Below are positions 5,260 through 7,536 of a DNA stretch of 7,536 nt, in pieces. Under the pieces are notes generated by a model that saw only the letters and a program-made list of their open reading frames with translations, made no database searches and was not told where the DNA came from. The stretch's first letter is position 1. The number at the start of each line of letters is the position of its first letter. The position numbers and the translations under genes are program-made. Source of the DNA: Deltaproteobacteria bacterium (GTDB taxonomy: Bacteria; Desulfobacterota; Binatia; Bin18); assembly GCA_016200595.1 (NCBI GenBank), contig JACQEL010000084.1, positions 1 to 7,536 of the forward strand, in the 5' to 3' direction.

Positions 5260-7536
5260 GCGCATTATCGGGCGGAATCGGCAGAAGGAGAGGGACACTC
5301 CACCGGGCACGGCTCTGCGGACAGATGGCTTAGCGCTACAGCCCAGTGTTTCGGCGAGTGCCTCACTTGTAGTGCCCAGTTTTGCGGTCGATGACCGCAT
5401 TGCCGAGGTGTACCGAGTCAAGCGCGTGATCGAAGGCGGTATGGCCACGGTCTATATCTGTCATCATGAACGGTGGAATATCGATCTGGTGGTGAAGACT
5501 CCGCAGGCGAAGGACTTAGCGAATCCCGAATATGCCCGACGCTTTGTCATGGAGGCTGAAGCGTGGACCGAGTTGGGGCTGCACCCGCACATCGCCTACT
5601 GCTACTACGTGCACCCGCTCGCGGAGGTGCCGCTGTTAGTCGTCGAGTACCTCGATGGCGGTACCCTGGAGGACTGGATCGCTGACGGGAAGTGTGCCGA
5701 TCTCAAAGTCGGCTTAGATTTAGCGATTCAGTGCTGTCACGGCCTAGAACACGCGCATAGTCGGGGGATGATTCACCGCGACATCAAACCCAAGAACATT
5801 CTGCTGGCACAAGATGGTACGCTAAAGATTACTGATTTTGGTATCGTGCGAGCGAGTACTGCGCAGATGAATGCTCCGCTAGGAGCCCCAGTGCAGGCGG
5901 GGAACTCTCCGTCTCCGGAAGCAGGGGTGACGGTGTTTGCGGGAACGCCAGAGTACATGCCTCTAGAGCAGCTCATCGATCCGCACGGTGTCGATGAACG
6001 TGCCGACATCTTTGCCTTTGGGGTGTGTCTGTACGAAATGTTCTGTGGACGGCGACCCTATTCCAGCGCAGTGGGGCCACGGCAAGAGGCCCCGGACCCG
6101 CGCAAGGTGCGAGGGGATGCTGCATTACCTGAGAGGCTGTGCAGTCTCCTCATGCGTTGTGTTGATTGGGATCGAGAGCGACGGCTGGGGAGTGTACGGG
6201 AAATTCGGCAAGAGCTGTGCGGAATCTATGAGAACCTCTTTCACCAACCAAGTGTGTGGGCAGAATTACCCGAGATTTCTCTCAAGGCCGATGAGTTCAA
6301 CAATCGCGGTGTAACCTATCTGGAATTGGGACGGGAAGAGGACGCGGTCAAGTGCTGGCAGGAGGCGCTGAAGGAAGACCCGGCTCACCTGGAGGCAAAC
6401 TTCAACTATGGCTACTGGCGACGGCGCAAAGGGGAGATCGCGGATGATACCTATGTAGCCACCATGCAGGCACTGGAGAAGAATGAGGGAGCGAACCCCG
6501 ACTACTGGCGTTGCCTGGCTTGGATTCATCTGCAACGAGGCGACCTTGAAGCAATAGAGAAGATTCAGCAGTCGCCATATCGCCTAGAGGATGAGGATTT
6601 CAAAAAGGCCCTGGAGGACCCGAAGCGTCCGATTGGTAAGCTCCTACGCATCCTTACGGGCCACACCGACTCGGTGGTCAGGTCGGTGAGTTTCTCGCCC
6701 GATGGGCGCCATATCGTCTCGGGGAGTGAGGATAGGACCCTGCGGCTGTGGGAGATGAAAAGTGGGCAGGAAGTGCGCTGCTTTACGGGCCACACCAACA
6801 GGGTCTACTCCGTGAGTTTCTCTCCCGATGGGCGGTATATCGTCTCGGGAAGTTCCTATGAGACCCTGCGGCTGTGGGAGGTCGCGTATTCGAGAGCACG
6901 AAGGCCAATCCATTTCTATCCTCTCCTCTCGCGAGTCAAGCTTATAGTCAAAATGAGACAGGAGCAAGAACAGCTCGCGGAATTGTTACAGTCTGCCAGT
7001 ACGCACGTGGAAAAGCAGGCGTTCCGTGAGGCTTATCAGGTGCTACGGCGGGGGCAATCGCTTGCTGAGAATGCAAGGGACGGAGAGGTACTAGACCTGC
7101 TGGCCCGGTGTGGAGAGGAAGGGCAGGGAAAGCGCGTAGGGGTAAAAGGTGCCTGGGCTCTTCTCCCCCTTACGGGCCACACCCGTGTTGTCACGGCCGT
7201 GAGTTTCTCGCCCGATGGGCGCCATATCGTCTCGGGGAGTGAGGATACGACCCTGCGGCTCTGGGAGATGAAAAGTGGGCAGGAAGTGCGCTGCTTTACG
7301 GGCCACACCAACCTGGTCATGTCCGTGAGTTTCTCGCCCGATGGGCGGTATATCGTCTCGGGAAGTGCGGATACGACCCTGCGGCTCTGGGAAGTCGCCA
7401 GTGGGCAGGAAGTGCGCTGCTTTACGGGCCACACTAACCTGGTCATGTCTGTGAGTTTCTCGCCCGATGGGCGCCATATCGTCTCGGGGAGTGAGGATAC
7501 GACCCTGCGGCTCTGGGAGATGAAAAGTGGGCAGGA
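5246..7536 (+). CDS. Ser/Thr protein kinase with TPR-like helices and WD40 repeats (3' partial)
   Basis: The frame is open from the ATG at 5246 to the window edge, at least 763 residues, with the 3' end outside. Residues 1-50 are a short amphipathic start and a Ser/Pro-rich linker. The kinase domain (about 54-330) has K84, alpha-C Glu near 103-105, HRD at 177-179 with K181 and N184, DFG at 197-199 and D254-x4-G259. The glycine loop is altered (I62 and A67 in place of the first and third Gly). PLE (239-241) replaces APE but keeps the Glu. The activation loop is long (197 to about 234). Residues about 348-445 are TPR-like helices. WD40 repeats start at residues 471, 514, 643, 685 and 727. A roughly 90-residue helical segment (554-642) splits them; it ends in a G-x-x-G-A-W-type lead-in, a form I recall ahead of bacterial WD40 blocks. 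No membrane segment is seen. WD40 and TPR parts probably bind partners or substrates. It follows the PP2C gene with overlap, as part of one operon. Confidence 0.92.
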   Translation, partial: MGWFERIIGRNRQKERDTPPGTALRTDGLALQPSVSASASLVVPSFAVDDRIAEVYRVKRVIEGGMATVYICHHERWNIDLVVKTPQAKDLANPEYARRFVMEAEAWTELGLHPHIAYCYYVHPLAEVPLLVVEYLDGGTLEDWIADGKCADLKVGLDLAIQCCHGLEHAHSRGMIHRDIKPKNILLAQDGTLKITDFGIVRASTAQMNAPLGAPVQAGNSPSPEAGVTVFAGTPEYMPLEQLIDPHGVDERADIFAFGVCLYEMFCGRRPYSSAVGPRQEAPDPRKVRGDAALPERLCSLLMRCVDWDRERRLGSVREIRQELCGIYENLFHQPSVWAELPEISLKADEFNNRGVTYLELGREEDAVKCWQEALKEDPAHLEANFNYGYWRRRKGEIADDTYVATMQALEKNEGANPDYWRCLAWIHLQRGDLEAIEKIQQSPYRLEDEDFKKALEDPKRPIGKLLRILTGHTDSVVRSVSFSPDGRHIVSGSEDRTLRLWEMKSGQEVRCFTGHTNRVYSVSFSPDGRYIVSGSSYETLRLWEVAYSRARRPIHFYPLLSRVKLIVKMRQEQEQLAELLQSASTHVEKQAFREAYQVLRRGQSLAENARDGEVLDLLARCGEEGQGKRVGVKGAWALLPLTGHTRVVTAVSFSPDGRHIVSGSEDTTLRLWEMKSGQEVRCFTGHTNLVMSVSFSPDGRYIVSGSADTTLRLWEVASGQEVRCFTGHTNLVMSVSFSPDGRHIVSGSEDTTLRLWEMKSGQ
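6656..6880 (+). repeat. WD40 repeat units 1 and 2 (first A-B dyad)
   Basis: Unit 1 (6656-6784, 43 codons) is type A, with RHIVSGSED and WEMKSGQ. Unit 2 (6785 to about 6880) is type B, with RYIVSGS and WEVA, and loses repeat homology at the YSRARR stretch. Both start with the T-G-H-T signature and carry SPDGR and LRLWE. Unit 1 has one extra codon compared with the others. Confidence 0.9.
6881..7171 (+). other. Helical linker interrupting the WD40 array (within CDS)
   Basis: This segment encodes about residues 547-642 of the kinase. It is predicted mostly helical (Q/E/L/A-rich, for example around 568-600 and 604-622) and ends in the lead-in VKGAWALLPLT before unit 3. It shows no repeat homology with the flanking WD40 DNA. 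Confidence 0.6.
7172..7536 (+). repeat. WD40 repeat units 3, 4 and 5 (A-B-A), running off the window
   Basis: Units start at 7172, 7298 and 7424, exactly 126 bases (42 codons) apart. Units 3 and 5 are type A and unit 4 is type B. Positions 7199-7284 and 7451-7536 are identical over 86 bases. Positions 6686-6799 match 7199-7312 with only two differences. Unit 5 is cut by the window edge, so the repeat count is unknown. Confidence 0.92.

Noticed and set aside
7036..7477. Repetitive - strand ORFs in the WD40 region
   Set aside because: They are antisense translations of near-identical WD40 DNA; their apparent repeats merely mirror the coding strand.
5246..7536. Frameshift or fused-ORF artefact in the long kinase gene
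   Set aside because: I translated the frame through to the window end and found no stop; domain order is coherent and repeat spacing is a multiple of three.

Overview
The window is a moderately GC-rich, gene-dense bacterial segment. It is dominated by a Ser/Thr/Tyr phosphosignalling cluster on the + strand, with a small toxin-antitoxin (TA)-like pair lying antisense in its middle. One protein combines a Sec-type signal peptide, one membrane segment and a cytoplasmic FHA domain. Together with eukaryote-like kinases carrying WD40 and TPR repeats, this suggests an environmental bacterium with a large regulatory repertoire. Myxococcota, Acidobacteriota, Planctomycetota or Tectomicrobia-like lineages are plausible, but the sequence alone does not fix the taxon.

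Layout. Positions 1-502 hold no intact gene; 101-277 is a decayed copy of the TPR-to-WD40 junction of the kinase gene at the far end of the window. 503-2056 encodes an exported VWA / transmembrane / FHA / B-box-like zinc protein. 2057-2154 is a short spacer with a perfect GC-rich palindrome. 2155-3651 encodes a soluble FHA / zinc-ribbon / protein kinase. On the - strand, 3679-4116 encodes a PIN-domain (VapC-like) RNase and 4117-4275 a 52-residue putative antitoxin that abuts it. 4366-5259 encodes a PP2C-family phosphatase. From 5246 to the window edge runs a second kinase fused to TPR-like helices and at least five WD40 repeats; its 3' end lies outside the window.

How they may work together. 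Two kinases write Ser/Thr phosphorylation, the PP2C enzyme erases it, and two FHA domains (one on the membrane-anchored VWA protein, one on the first kinase) can read phosphothreonine. The VWA protein is the only component with a clear membrane anchor. The simplest model is an extracytoplasmic VWA domain, intact in its metal-binding (MIDAS) residues, connected to a cytoplasmic phospho-reader that recruits the soluble enzymes. The WD40/TPR kinase would be the scaffold or substrate-recognition arm. The gene set (VWA, kinase with zinc ribbon, PP2C) recalls the TerY-P triads, but the exported VWA and the FHA domains make this a distinct arrangement. The functional link is inferred from gene order and domains only.

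The most unusual structural signal is in the WD40 region. The repeats alternate between two blade types (A-B, linker, A-B-A) and are nearly identical at DNA level. A roughly 90-residue helical segment interrupts them, and a frameshifted relic of the same gene lies at the other end of the locus.
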